A stretch of DNA of 64,000 nt from Sphingopyxis panaciterrae (GTDB lineage Bacteria; Pseudomonadota; Alphaproteobacteria; Sphingomonadales; Sphingomonadaceae): positions 1,178,001 to 1,242,000 of the forward strand of contig NZ_JAASQN010000001.1 in assembly GCF_011762125.1 (NCBI RefSeq). Reading direction: 5' to 3'. A program made the translations under genes and the position numbers. This document shows, piece after piece, positions 17,804 to 24,645 of the stretch; the stretch's first letter is position 1; every line of letters starts with the position of its first letter. The notes beneath the pieces were generated by a model. The model searched no databases and was not told the DNA's origin. It saw only the letters and a list, made by a program, of their open reading frames with translations.

Positions 17804-17998
17804 ATGGGCGATCTTCTGCTTTCCATCGTGATGCTGACCGGGCTGGCACTGCTCGGCGGTGCGGTAATGGTGTTCCGGCACGGCGACCGGCGCCGCGCGC
17901 TGCTGATGGTCATCGCGGCGCTCGTCATGTTCGCCAATGTGGCGATCTGGGTGATCCCGGTGAAGGACGCGCCCGCCACGGCCAAAGGGGCCGAATGA
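17804..17998 (+). CDS. Small two-TM membrane protein
   Basis: 64 residues with two hydrophobic helices (about residues 3-21 and 33-52) separated by a basic loop FRHGDRRRAL. No motif is recognised. The stop overlaps the start of the next gene (ATGA at 17995-17998), so the two are coupled. Function unknown; likely a membrane companion of the DUF3667-like protein. Confidence 0.7.
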   Translation: MGDLLLSIVMLTGLALLGGAVMVFRHGDRRRALLMVIAALVMFANVAIWVIPVKDAPATAKGAE

Positions 17999-18696
17999 CC
18001 GCCGACTGCGCGCACCGGCTTTCCGGGCGCTTCTGTCCCGATTGCGGAAAGGATCTGCAGCCGCAGCCGATCGACCGCCGCGCGGTGCTCGGCGAACTTG
18101 CCGAAAACTGGTGGGAAAAGGGCGTGCTGCACACGCTGGTCGGCCTGTTCCGCCGGCCGGGAGTGCTGATCCGCCGCTATATCGAGGAAGACCGCGACCT
18201 GCTGGTCAAGCCGGTGCCCTATATCGCGGTGATCCTGGCGCTTAACTATGCGGTGCGGGCGCGCGTCCGTCCCGCAAGCGACACGACCGACCTGTCGCTG
18301 ATCGAGATGATGCGCAACGAGCCGGTCGCGTTGCCGCTGATCGCGGCGCTGATCTCGGCACTCGTGCTGCATTTCGTCTTTTATCGCGGGTCGCCGGCGG
18401 GGCTGTTCGGAACGATGGTCATGCGGCTGTACGTGCTGGCGCAGGCAACGCTGCTCGTTCTCGGCGCCGATTTGCTCATGGAACTGGCGACGAGCGAGCG
18501 CGGGCTGGGGCGCAACCTGACGCGGCTCGCCTTCGGCCTTGGCTTCACCATGTTCGCGGTGCGGCAATATTATGCCGGTGAAGGGCGCGGCGGGTGGATT
18601 CGCGCGGTCGCCGCGGCGATTTGCGGCGAACTCGCGCTGATCCTGCTCGTCTATATGCCCGCGGCGATGATCGAGCAGGCGAGCCTGCTCGATTAG
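17995..18696 (+). CDS. DUF3667-like membrane protein with N-terminal zinc-ribbon Cys pair
   Basis: 233 residues. The N-terminal segment RFCPDCGKDLQPQPID resembles half of a zinc ribbon, with an additional upstream Cys5. It is followed by LFRRPGVLIRRYIEEDRDLLVKPVPYI, the typical DUF3667 entry into the membrane, and four hydrophobic helices. DUF3667 proteins are of unknown function. It overlaps the preceding small membrane protein gene by 4 bp. Assignment rests on the CPDCG plus RRYI...VKPVPY pattern. Confidence 0.72.
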   Translation: MTADCAHRLSGRFCPDCGKDLQPQPIDRRAVLGELAENWWEKGVLHTLVGLFRRPGVLIRRYIEEDRDLLVKPVPYIAVILALNYAVRARVRPASDTTDLSLIEMMRNEPVALPLIAALISALVLHFVFYRGSPAGLFGTMVMRLYVLAQATLLVLGADLLMELATSERGLGRNLTRLAFGLGFTMFAVRQYYAGEGRGGWIRAVAAAICGELALILLVYMPAAMIEQASLLD

Positions 18697-18702
18697 ATGC
18701 CG

Positions 18703-19359
18703 TCAGCGGATCGGCGAATCGGGGGCGAGCCGCATATCCAGATAGTTATCGAGCGACTTCATCAACTGGTCGAGCTCATGCTCGAAGAAGTGATTGGCGC
18801 GCGGGATCTCGTCGTGATGGATCGTGATGCCCTTTTGGGTGCGCAGCTTGTCGACCAGCTTCTGCACCGCGCCCGGCGGGACGATTTCGTCCTGGCCGCC
18901 CGCGACGATGATGCCCGACGAAGGGCAGGGGGCGAGAAAGCTGAAGTCGTACATGTTCGCCGGCGGCGCGACCGACAGGAAACCGCGGATTTCGGGGCGG
19001 CGCATCAGAAGCTGCATGCCGATCCACGCACCGAAGCTGAAGCCCGCGATCCAGGTCGTCTGCGCCTCGGGATGGATCGACTGGACCCAGTCGAGCGCCG
19101 ATGCGGCATCGCTCAGCTCGCCAATGCCGTTGTCGAACGTACCCTGGCTGCGGCCGACGCCGCGGAAGTTGAAGCGCAGAACCGCAAAACCGCGCGCGAC
19201 GAAGCTTTTGTACATCGCCTGCGTGATGCGGTCGTTCATCGTGCCGCCGCCCTGCGGATGCGGGTGCAGGATCAGCGCGACGGGCGCGCGCGGACGCGGC
19301 GGGGGCGAGAAACGGCCTTCGATGCGGCCCTCGGGGCCGGGGAAAATAACGTCGGGCAT
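18703..19359 (-). CDS. Alpha/beta hydrolase (COG2945-like)
   Basis: 218 residues with a compact alpha/beta-hydrolase core: HPHPQGGGTMND (oxyanion region), FNFRGVGRSQG, nucleophile elbow GFSFGAW with Ser, acid in GGQDEIVPP, and catalytic His in RANHFFEHEL. This pattern fits the small COG2945 hydrolases, whose substrates are unknown. It converges on the DUF3667-like gene with 6 bp between them and is divergent from the cysteine desulfurase operon. Confidence 0.85.
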   Translation of the reverse strand: MPDVIFPGPEGRIEGRFSPPPRPRAPVALILHPHPQGGGTMNDRITQAMYKSFVARGFAVLRFNFRGVGRSQGTFDNGIGELSDAASALDWVQSIHPEAQTTWIAGFSFGAWIGMQLLMRRPEIRGFLSVAPPANMYDFSFLAPCPSSGIIVAGGQDEIVPPGAVQKLVDKLRTQKGITIHHDEIPRANHFFEHELDQLMKSLDNYLDMRLAPDSPIR

Positions 19360-19463
19360 GCGCGCACCTTTATGTTTCTGAGGCTTGCCAGTGATTCGCC
19401 GAGGGGCGGGGTGGCGGAGCGAGAATGGCGCCTATATAGAAAAAAGGTCGCAACTTGCAACTT

Positions 19464-19480
19464 TTGCGAATTGTTCGCAA
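19464..19480. promoter_or_regulatory. Candidate operator palindrome upstream of the Fe-S/beta-lactamase operon
   Basis: TTGCGAA-ttg-TTCGCAA is a perfect 7-bp inverted repeat in an AT-rich stretch 154 bp before the cysteine desulfurase start, between divergent genes. Related half-sites (TCGCAA, TTGCAA) lie just upstream at 19448-19460. It has the geometry of a dimeric regulator site; which regulator is unknown. Confidence 0.4.
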
Positions 19481-19505
19481 TAAGGGCTTTGCTGCCTTGC
19501 ATTTC

Positions 19506-19581
19506 CGTCACCCCGGACTTGATCCGGGGTCCCGCTCAGCAACGCCGGAAAGCGGGACGCCGGATCAAGTCCGGGGCGACG
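19506..19581. repeat. Dispersed hairpin repeat, GTCACCCCGGACTTGATCCG family (copy 1)
   Basis: A 31-base left arm (19506-19536) pairs with the right arm at 19551-19581 around a short loop. Copies are at 22148-22223, 36477-36561 (degenerate) and 49365-49460 (interrupted). All are intergenic. Confidence 0.9.
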
Positions 19582-19633
19582 ATGATGGTGAGCGTGGCTC
19601 GACATATGACATATTAGAGGGCAGACGCAGCGC

Positions 19634-20737
19634 ATGATCTACCTCGACTATCAGGCCACGACGCCGCTCGCTCCCGAAGCGCGTGAGGCGATGCTGCGCT
19701 GGCTGGAAGGGGCGGGCGCCGGCGAATTTGGGGGCGACGGCTATGCCAATCCGGCAAGCACCCACAAGGCCGGGCGCGCCGCCGCGGCGGCGGTCGAGGT
19801 CGCGCGCGACCAGGTTGCGGTGCTGCTGCCGAAAGGCGGGCGGGTCTTCTTTACCTCGGGCGCGACCGAGGCGCTCAATTGGGCGCTGCTGCGCGGCGCA
19901 CAGGCCAAGCCGGGCGGGGTCGCGGGGCTGAGCATCGAACATGCCGCGTCGCTGCAATGCCTCGAGGCGCTCGACGCGGTGATCCTGCCGGTCGACGGCG
20001 ATGGGCTGGCGCTGCCGCCCGCCGACGCGCTGATCCCCGAAAACGGCATTGTCGCGGCGATGCTGGTGAATAACGAGGTCGGGACGATCCAGCCCGTCGC
20101 CGATTTCGCCGCCGCGGCGCATGCGAAGAACAGCCTGCTGCTCTGCGACGCGGTGCAGGGTTATGGCCGCGTCGCCATTCCCGAAGGCGCCGACCTGATC
20201 GCCATTTCAGCCCACAAGATCCACGGACCCAAGGGCATCGGCGCGCTGTGGGTGAAGGATGGCGTCGACCTGCCGCCGCTGATGCTCGGCGGGGCGCAGG
20301 AACAGGGGATGCGCTCGGGCACCGTCTCGCCGGCACTATGCGCGGGTTTCGGCGCCGCAGCGGCGCTCGCGGCGGAGCGCTTCGACGCCGACGCAGCGCA
20401 TGCCGAGCGGCTCTGGTCGCTCGCGCTGGAGATGCTGCCCGAATGGACGGTGAATGGCGACGCGAACCGCCGCTACCACGGCAACCTCAATGTCCGGCGC
20501 GCGGGCGTCAACGGCCTGCGCCTGATGTCCGATGCCCGTAATGTCGCCTTTTCGCTCGGCAGCGCCTGCGGCAGCGGGTCGGGCAAGGTCAGCCATGTGC
20601 TGCGCGCGATGGGCGTCAGCGAAGCCGACGCGCGCGCCTCGATCCGCCTCGGCTGGGGGCGCTATACCAGCGAACAGCAATTGCGCGACGGGCTGGCCGC
20701 GATCAAGGATGCGGCGCGGCTGCAGGGGGTGAATTGA
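19634..20737 (+). CDS. Cysteine desulfurase (NifS/IscS family)
   Basis: A 367-residue PLP enzyme removing sulfur from cysteine for Fe-S clusters or thio-modification. It starts MIYLDYQATTPLAPEAR and has the PLP-lysine motif AISAHKIHGPKG (Lys195) and the persulfide Cys312 in GSACGSGSGKVSHVL. The active-site loop is group I-like. It overlaps the 2Fe-2S ferredoxin gene, which fits a role in cluster supply. It lies in a three-gene operon with ferredoxin and a beta-lactamase. Whether it is the housekeeping IscS/SufS partner or a dedicated enzyme cannot be decided here. Confidence 0.9.
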   Translation: MIYLDYQATTPLAPEAREAMLRWLEGAGAGEFGGDGYANPASTHKAGRAAAAAVEVARDQVAVLLPKGGRVFFTSGATEALNWALLRGAQAKPGGVAGLSIEHAASLQCLEALDAVILPVDGDGLALPPADALIPENGIVAAMLVNNEVGTIQPVADFAAAAHAKNSLLLCDAVQGYGRVAIPEGADLIAISAHKIHGPKGIGALWVKDGVDLPPLMLGGAQEQGMRSGTVSPALCAGFGAAAALAAERFDADAAHAERLWSLALEMLPEWTVNGDANRRYHGNLNVRRAGVNGLRLMSDARNVAFSLGSACGSGSGKVSHVLRAMGVSEADARASIRLGWGRYTSEQQLRDGLAAIKDAARLQGVN

Positions 20738-21072
20738 TGCGCGTCACCTTTGTCCACGCCGACGGCAAGGGGCGCACCGAGGCCGATGCCCATGCGGGCG
20801 ACGTCCTGCTCGACGTCGCGCAGGCGCATATGATGCCGCTCGAGGGGACGTGCGAAGGCCAGATGGCGTGCTCGACGTGCCACGTCATCGTCGCCAAGGA
20901 GGATTTCGACCGGCTGCCCGAAGCCAGCGAAATGGAGGAAGACATGCTCGACCTTGCCGCCGGGGTGCGCCGCACGAGCCGGCTGTCGTGCCAGATCGTG
21001 CTGACCGACGATCTCAACGGGCTCACCGTGCATATCCCCGCCGAAAGCCGCAACATGCAGGGGCCGCGCTGA
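20737..21072 (+). CDS. 2Fe-2S ferredoxin (adrenodoxin type)
   Basis: A 111-residue electron carrier of the Fdx/adrenodoxin class. The ligands are CEGQMACSTC (C-x5-C-x2-C) and a distal Cys in RLSCQIVL. The segment EMEEDMLDLAAGVRRTSRLSC is the characteristic acidic interaction helix. The ATG at 20737 overlaps the desulfurase stop (TGATG). In many alphaproteobacteria such a ferredoxin serves Fe-S assembly or cytochrome P450s; adjacency to the desulfurase favours Fe-S assembly. Confidence 0.93.
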   Translation: MRVTFVHADGKGRTEADAHAGDVLLDVAQAHMMPLEGTCEGQMACSTCHVIVAKEDFDRLPEASEMEEDMLDLAAGVRRTSRLSCQIVLTDDLNGLTVHIPAESRNMQGPR

Positions 21073-21953
21073 TGCGGATCCTGCTCGCCGGTCTCCTGCT
21101 TACGACCTCCGCTTGCGCGAGCGTACCGACGGAAACGATCGGCGATTCGGTGATCCAGGCGAAGGCGCTGAGCGATCTTGAAAAACGCAGCGGCGGCCGG
21201 CTCGGCATCGCGGTGGTCGATGCGCGCGGCAAGCTGGTGATGGCCGATCGCGGGCATGAACGCTTCGCCATGTGTTCGACCTTCAAGCTGCTGCTGGCGG
21301 GACAGATGTTCGAGCGCGCGGCGAAAGGGAGCTCGCTGGGAACGCGGCTGGCCTTCACGCGCGCCGACCTGATTTCCTATTCGCCCGGCACCGAAAAACT
21401 GATCGGACCGGACGGGAAGGGCGAACAGCGGCTGGAGCTTGCGGCGCGCGATGCCGTGGTGCTCAGCGACAACACGGCGGCGAACCTGATCCTGAAGCAG
21501 GCCGGCGGTCCGGCCGCCTTCACCGCTGCGCTGCGGCGCGCGGGCGATAAGGTGACGCGGCTCGACCGGATCGAGCCCGAACTCAACGAAAACGCGCTGG
21601 GCGACGAACGCGATACGACGAGCCCGATCGCGATGGCGACGAGCGCCGCATCCTACGTCTTCGGCAACCGGCTGCGCCCCGCTTATCGGGAGCAACTGCG
21701 CGGTTGGATGATCGAAAGCCGGACCGGCCTCAACCGCATCCGTGCGGGTTTGCCGCAAGGCTGGATGGCGGGCGACAAGACGGGGACATGCGGAAACGCC
21801 TATAACGACGTGGCCTTTGCCGAGGCGCCGGATGGCCGCAAATATGTGATCGCGGTCTACCTTGACCGGCCCACGGTCGCCGGGGATGCCGCGAATGCCG
21901 TGATCGCGGAGGCCACAAGATTGACGGTAGAGACGATCGAAATCCCCGAATGA
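21072..21953 (+). CDS. Class A beta-lactamase, probable lipoprotein
   Basis: 293 residues. It has all class A motifs: S69-T-F-K72 (Ambler 70-73), S132-D-N (130-132), omega-loop EPELN with E170 and N172 (Ambler E166, N170), and K236-T-G (234-236). Cys68 directly precedes the active serine and Cys240 lies in KTGTCG, the positions of the C69-C238 disulfide of class A carbapenemases (KPC, NMC-A, SME types). The N-terminus MRILLAGLLLTTSAC suggests a lipobox with Cys14, although Thr at -3 is not ideal. The start overlaps the ferredoxin stop. Carbapenem hydrolysis is possible but not shown by sequence. Confidence 0.9.
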   Translation: MRILLAGLLLTTSACASVPTETIGDSVIQAKALSDLEKRSGGRLGIAVVDARGKLVMADRGHERFAMCSTFKLLLAGQMFERAAKGSSLGTRLAFTRADLISYSPGTEKLIGPDGKGEQRLELAARDAVVLSDNTAANLILKQAGGPAAFTAALRRAGDKVTRLDRIEPELNENALGDERDTTSPIAMATSAASYVFGNRLRPAYREQLRGWMIESRTGLNRIRAGLPQGWMAGDKTGTCGNAYNDVAFAEAPDGRKYVIAVYLDRPTVAGDAANAVIAEATRLTVETIEIPE

Positions 21954-22027
21954 TGATCTTTCGCAGACGCGAACCGGCGTCTTGCAGGCGCGCCTTGCAT
22001 TTCGGCGCCGTCCCCGCCATATGCGTC

Positions 22028-22120
22028 GCGGAAGTCGGGCGGACGTGGTCTTCGCCAACCCGGTCAGGTCCGGAAGGAAGCAGCCGCAACGAATTCGCCG
22101 CGGGTCGTTCCGGCTTCCAC
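22028..22120 (+). ncRNA. ffs: Signal recognition particle RNA (small bacterial 4.5S type)
   Basis: The universally conserved apical core of SRP RNA is present at 22061-22085: GGTCAGGTCC followed by GGAAGGAAGCAGCC. The flanks close into a long helix: GGAAGTCGG (22030-22038) pairs perfectly with CCGGCTTCC (22110-22118). The ~93-nt hairpin binds Ffh and directs membrane proteins to the translocon. It sits upstream of dnaX, a common place for ffs. End positions are estimated from the pairing. Confidence 0.93.
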
Positions 22121-22147
22121 CCTCATCACATCGGCGGTTAAATCCAT

Positions 22148-22223
22148 CGTCACCCCGGACTTGATCCGGGGTCCCGCTAAACGACGTCGAAAAGCGGGAC
22201 CCCGGATCAAGTCCGGGGTGACG
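22148..22223. repeat. Dispersed hairpin repeat, GTCACCCCGGACTTGATCCG family (copy 2)
   Basis: A nearly perfect palindrome (arms about 31 bp) in the 170-bp gap between the SRP RNA and dnaX. It is the best preserved copy in the window. A rho-independent stop for the SRP RNA is not otherwise visible, so the hairpin may also limit transcription. Confidence 0.9.
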
Positions 22224-22289
22224 GGGTGTTGGATTACATCGCCGCTATTCTCCTTCGACAACCGCGTGCACGCCCCCTAAGACAGGCGC

Positions 22290-24056
22290 ATGGACGATTC
22301 CGCCGACGATGAACTCCCGATGCTGGGAATGGACCTGCCCGAAACGACGCCGCAGCCGTCGGCGGGCCCGTACCGCGTGCTGGCCCGCAAATATCGCCCG
22401 CAAACCTTTGCCGAGCTGATCGGACAGGATGCGATGGTCCGCACGCTGGGCAACGCGATCGCGCGCGACCGGCTGGCGCACGCGTTCCTGATGACCGGGG
22501 TGCGCGGGGTCGGCAAGACGTCGACCGCGCGCCTGATCGCGAAAGCGCTCAATTGCATCGGTCCCGACGGGCAGGGCGGGCCGACGATCGATCCGTGCGG
22601 CGTGTGCGAACCGTGCCGCGCGATCACCGAGGGCCGCCATATCGACGTCATCGAAATGGACGCCGCGTCGAACACCGGCGTCGACGATGTGCGCGAGATT
22701 ATCGAGGCGGTACGCTATGCCGCGGTGTCGGCGCGCTACAAGATCTACATCATCGACGAAGTGCACATGTTGTCGCGTAACGCCTTCAACGCGCTGCTGA
22801 AAACACTCGAAGAACCGCCCCCGCACGTCAAATTCCTGTTCGCGACGACCGAGGTCAACAAGGTGCCGGTGACGGTGCTGTCGCGCTGCCAGCGCTTCGA
22901 CCTGCGCCGCATCACCCCCGACATGCTGTTCGCGCATTTCAGCGCGATCCTGCAGAAGGAAGGCGTCGAGGCCGAGGCGCCGGCGATCTGGCTGATCGCG
23001 GGCGCCGCCGAAGGGTCGGTGCGCGACGGATTGTCGATCCTCGACCAGGCCATTGCACATGCCGACCTTGATGGCGGCGGCAAGATCAGCGCCGACCAGG
23101 TGCGCGCGATGCTGGGCCTCTCGGACCGGTCGTCGATCGCGCAGCTGATGGCGACGATATTGGATGGCGACGCGGGCGCCGCGATCGATCTGGCGCGCGC
23201 GCAATATGCGCTGGGGATCGAACCCGTGGCGATGGTGCGCGGGCTGATGGACCTGACGCATGCCGTAACGCTCGCCAAGGTTTCGCGCCATGACGATCCG
23301 GCGCTGGCCGAGGTCGACCGCGAACGCATCGGCGACTGGGTACAAAAGCTGGGTTTTGCGCCATTGAACCGGCTGTGGCAGCTGCTCCTCAAGGGGCATG
23401 ACGAGGTGCTGCGCGCGAACAATCCGCTCGAACATCTCGAAATGCTGCTGCTGCGCGTGATCTATGCGGCGTCGCTGCCCGACCCCGGCGAGCTTGCGAA
23501 GCGGCTCGAAGCGGGGGGCGTGCCGACGATGCCGTTGGCGGCGCCGGTTCCGCCATCCGGGCAGGACGCGCCGGCCGCGGTGGCCGCGCCAGCCGCTGAA
23601 CCCGCGGCAAATCCCGCGCCGCCGCCTTCGGCAAGTGCGGAGTCACCCGTCGCGGCAAGTCCCGGGTCGCGGGCCTCGGCACTGACCGTCGCGCAAATTC
23701 ATCAGCTTCTGGAAAGTACCGGAAATCATCGGCTTGCGGTGCAAGTTTACGATTATATGCGAATCATCGAGCTGGAGCCGGGGAGCATCGTCTTTGCCGC
23801 CGTTCCGGCGCTCGATGCATCGTTTTCGCGCGAGCTTGGCGAGGCGTTGCTCGCGCAGACGGGAAGCCGCTGGCAGGTGCGTGCGGGCGAAGATGGGGGC
23901 GCGGCGCGTCCGAGCCTCGGCGAAATCCGCGCCGCGCGGATCGCCGACAATGGCGAGCGTATCCGCGAACTGCCGGTCGTCAAGGCCGTTTTGGCGGCTT
24001 TTCCCGACGCAAAGCTTGTCGAAGACGACGACAATCGCCATAGGTCCAACCCATGA
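22290..24056 (+). CDS. dnaX: DNA polymerase III subunit gamma/tau
   Basis: A 588-residue clamp-loader ATPase. Walker A is GVRGVGKTSTA (residues 70-80). A zinc-binding Cys set includes C89, C103, C106 and C109 (PCGVCEPC). EMDAASNTGVDD and the DEVHMLS box are typical. Domain III follows to about residue 390, then a proline/alanine-rich linker and a C-terminal tau-like domain (about 460-585). I found no obvious AAAAAAG slippery site, so a separate gamma form by frameshifting is not evident. It overlaps ybaB by 4 bp. Confidence 0.95.
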   Translation: MDDSADDELPMLGMDLPETTPQPSAGPYRVLARKYRPQTFAELIGQDAMVRTLGNAIARDRLAHAFLMTGVRGVGKTSTARLIAKALNCIGPDGQGGPTIDPCGVCEPCRAITEGRHIDVIEMDAASNTGVDDVREIIEAVRYAAVSARYKIYIIDEVHMLSRNAFNALLKTLEEPPPHVKFLFATTEVNKVPVTVLSRCQRFDLRRITPDMLFAHFSAILQKEGVEAEAPAIWLIAGAAEGSVRDGLSILDQAIAHADLDGGGKISADQVRAMLGLSDRSSIAQLMATILDGDAGAAIDLARAQYALGIEPVAMVRGLMDLTHAVTLAKVSRHDDPALAEVDRERIGDWVQKLGFAPLNRLWQLLLKGHDEVLRANNPLEHLEMLLLRVIYAASLPDPGELAKRLEAGGVPTMPLAAPVPPSGQDAPAAVAAPAAEPAANPAPPPSASAESPVAASPGSRASALTVAQIHQLLESTGNHRLAVQVYDYMRIIELEPGSIVFAAVPALDASFSRELGEALLAQTGSRWQVRAGEDGGAARPSLGEIRAARIADNGERIRELPVVKAVLAAFPDAKLVEDDDNRHRSNP

Positions 24057-24388
24057 AATCGATCGAAGACATGATGAAGGCGGCGCAGGAAGCCGCCGCC
24101 ACCGTTCAGGCCCAGATGCAGGAGGCGCAGGCGAAACTCGACTCGGTCGAGGTCGAAGGCGTCTCGGGCGGCGGACTGGTGCGGATTCGCGCGAGCGCCA
24201 AGGGCCGGATCAAGGCGATCAGCATCGACGACAGCCTGATCGTGCCTGCCGACAAGCAGATGCTCGAGGATCTCCTTGCCGCCGCATTCAACGATGCGCG
24301 CGAAAAGGCCGACCAGGTGAGCAACGAGGAAATGGGCAAGATGACGAGCGGCCTGCCGCTGCCGCCCGGGTTCAAGCTGCCGTTTTGA
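24053..24388 (+). CDS. YbaB/EbfC family nucleoid-associated protein
   Basis: A 111-residue small DNA-binding protein: helical N-terminus MKSIEDMMKAAQEAAATVQAQMQ, then a beta core GVSGGGLVRIRASAKGRIKAISID and a C-terminal helix LEDLLAAAFNDA. It forms tweezer-like dimers on DNA. dnaX-ybaB is a widely conserved pair; recR, often third, is not here. Confidence 0.94.
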   Translation: MKSIEDMMKAAQEAAATVQAQMQEAQAKLDSVEVEGVSGGGLVRIRASAKGRIKAISIDDSLIVPADKQMLEDLLAAAFNDAREKADQVSNEEMGKMTSGLPLPPGFKLPF

Positions 24389-24397
24389 CATAATGTT

Positions 24398-24530
24398 CCT
24401 CCCTGTGCCGCAGGCATGGGAGAGGGGGACCGCTCGCGAAGCGAGTGGTGGAGGGGCCGGACGGGAGCGCCAAAGCCCCTCCGTCAGCGCTTCGCGCTGC
24501 CACCTCCCCATGCCTGCGGCACAGGGAGGA
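24398..24530. repeat. Long inverted repeat with CCTCCCTGTGCCGCAGGCAT ends
   Basis: The 5' arm at 24398-24424 is complementary to the 3' arm at 24504-24530. Inner palindromes around CGCTCGCGAAGCGAG and CAGCGCTTCGCGCTG make a branched structure. It lies between ybaB and lon and ends 26 bp before the lon promoter. No coding content. Confidence 0.8.
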
Positions 24531-24556
24531 TCGATTACCCATTCACCGCAGCGACA

Positions 24557-24585
24557 TTGAATGCGCGGGAAATTACGCCATATTA
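24557..24585 (+). promoter_or_regulatory. Candidate lon promoter, overlapping sigma-70 and heat-shock-like elements
   Basis: TTGAAT (24557-24562), 17 bp, ATATTA (24580-24585) reads as a sigma-70 promoter. The same bases read as a heat-shock-like promoter: ATTGAA, then 13 bp after the hexamer, CGCCATAT (24576-24583), near the CCCCATnT type. lon is heat-inducible in many proteobacteria, so a dual promoter is plausible but unproven. Confidence 0.4.
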
Positions 24586-24645
24586 GCGAAGAACACCCTA
24601 TAAAAGGGCGGGGCTGCCGAAGTCGGCGCCCGCCCAGGAGCCGTA

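Noticed and set aside
22290-24056. Programmed frameshift in dnaX giving a gamma form
   Set aside because: No AAAAAAG-type slippery heptamer with a downstream stem was found in the expected region.
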